Below are positions 5,270 through 5,566 of a stretch of 5,566 nucleotides of DNA, piece after piece; position 1 is the stretch's first letter, and every line of letters starts with the position of its first letter. The notes under the pieces are model-generated. The model saw nothing but the letters and a program-made list of their open reading frames with translations, was not told the origin of the DNA and did no database searches. A program made the translations under genes and the position numbers. Where the stretch lies: assembly GCA_020720525.1 (NCBI GenBank), contig DYON01000175.1, positions 1 to 5,566 on the forward strand, given 5' to 3'. Source of the DNA: Acetofilamentum sp. (GTDB lineage: Bacteria; Bacteroidota; Bacteroidia; Bacteroidales; DTU049).

Positions 5270-5566
5270 ATGAAAATTTACAATCCATATCGCAAAGTAG
5301 AAGGCTATAACTGTTTTGGTTGTTCGCCCGATAATCCCATTGGTTTGCGACTCAATTTTCGTGAAGAAGCCGACGAAGTGGTTGCCGACTGGGTTCCTTC
5401 CAAACCCTACGAAGGCTGGATGAATGTTTTGCATGGTGGCATTCAGGCCACTTTGCTAGATGAAATTGCAAGCTGGGTGGTTTTCGTAAAAATGAAAACC
5501 GCTGGTGTAACGCGACAAATGGATGTGAAATACCGAAAGCCTGTGTTGGTGAGCGATGGTGCAATA
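5270..5566 (+). CDS. PaaI-type hotdog-fold thioesterase (3' end beyond window)
   Basis: The window ends inside this gene, leaving 99 residues of the N-terminal part. The protein belongs to the hotdog-fold PaaI-like acyl-CoA thioesterases, cytosolic enzymes that hydrolyse acyl-CoA thioesters; the substrate of this one cannot be told. The sequence opens with NPYRKVEGYNCFGCSPDNP (5-23) and IGLRLNF (24-30), then the hallmark LHGGIQATLLDEIASW (54-69). This is the central hotdog helix, with the HGG turn at 55-57 and an acidic candidate catalytic residue at D64 or E65. VTRQMDVKYRKPVLVSDGAI continues the beta sheet to the edge. The ATG at 5270 is preferred because an in-frame ATG at 5249 sits directly on the end of the terminator T-tract and adds seven unconserved-looking residues. 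No promoter of the phylum's type is evident between the terminator and the start, so it may depend on read-through. Confidence 0.85.
   Translation, partial: MKIYNPYRKVEGYNCFGCSPDNPIGLRLNFREEADEVVADWVPSKPYEGWMNVLHGGIQATLLDEIASWVVFVKMKTAGVTRQMDVKYRKPVLVSDGAI

Overview
The window looks like an ordinary housekeeping stretch of a Bacteroidota (Bacteroidetes) chromosome, probably class Bacteroidia. The evidence is a Pur-alpha-like DUF3276 protein, the gene order parA-parB-DUF5683-dapB-lepB that I associate with this phylum, a match to the Bacteroidota promoter type (TTTG, 19 nt, TAnnTTTG), no clear Shine-Dalgarno sequences, and a lepB product with the enlarged form I associate with this phylum. Base composition is moderately AT-rich. 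All genes I can support are on the + strand. The species cannot be named from this sequence.

Layout. Bases 1-100 show no convincing gene. They carry a short palindromic dispersed-repeat-like segment (about 13-39) and an 8-bp inverted repeat (46-78). A strong promoter at 110-140 leads into a small nucleic-acid-binding PUR/DUF3276 protein (167-508). A second promoter-like site (564-571) precedes parA (603-1385) and parB (1400-2272), the chromosome segregation ATPase and its CTP-dependent DNA clamp. A secreted or membrane DUF5683 protein of unknown function (2277-2828) follows after 4 nt. Its stop codon overlaps the start of dapB (2825-3553), which encodes dihydrodipicolinate reductase of the lysine/diaminopimelate pathway. 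After 33 nt comes lepB (3587-5185), a 532-residue type I signal peptidase with an extra N-terminal membrane domain. A nested stem-loop with a T-tract (5194-5248) marks the probable end of the operon. A PaaI-type hotdog thioesterase begins right after it and runs off the window edge (5270 to beyond 5566).

How the genes fit together. ParA and ParB position the replication origin, DapB feeds diaminopimelate to cell-wall synthesis, and LepB processes exported proteins. The tight spacing from parA to dapB points to one transcript that joins segregation, wall-precursor supply and probably export. The DUF5683 protein is the uncharacterised member of this set.

I did not find a mobile element, CRISPR array, RNA gene or obviously new defence or biosynthetic system. 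The points most worth a second look are the uncharacterised DUF5683 gene, the fused membrane domain and large insertions in LepB, the repeat-like DNA at the left edge, the double hairpin after lepB, and a codon-context bias that creates TCGA across codon boundaries.
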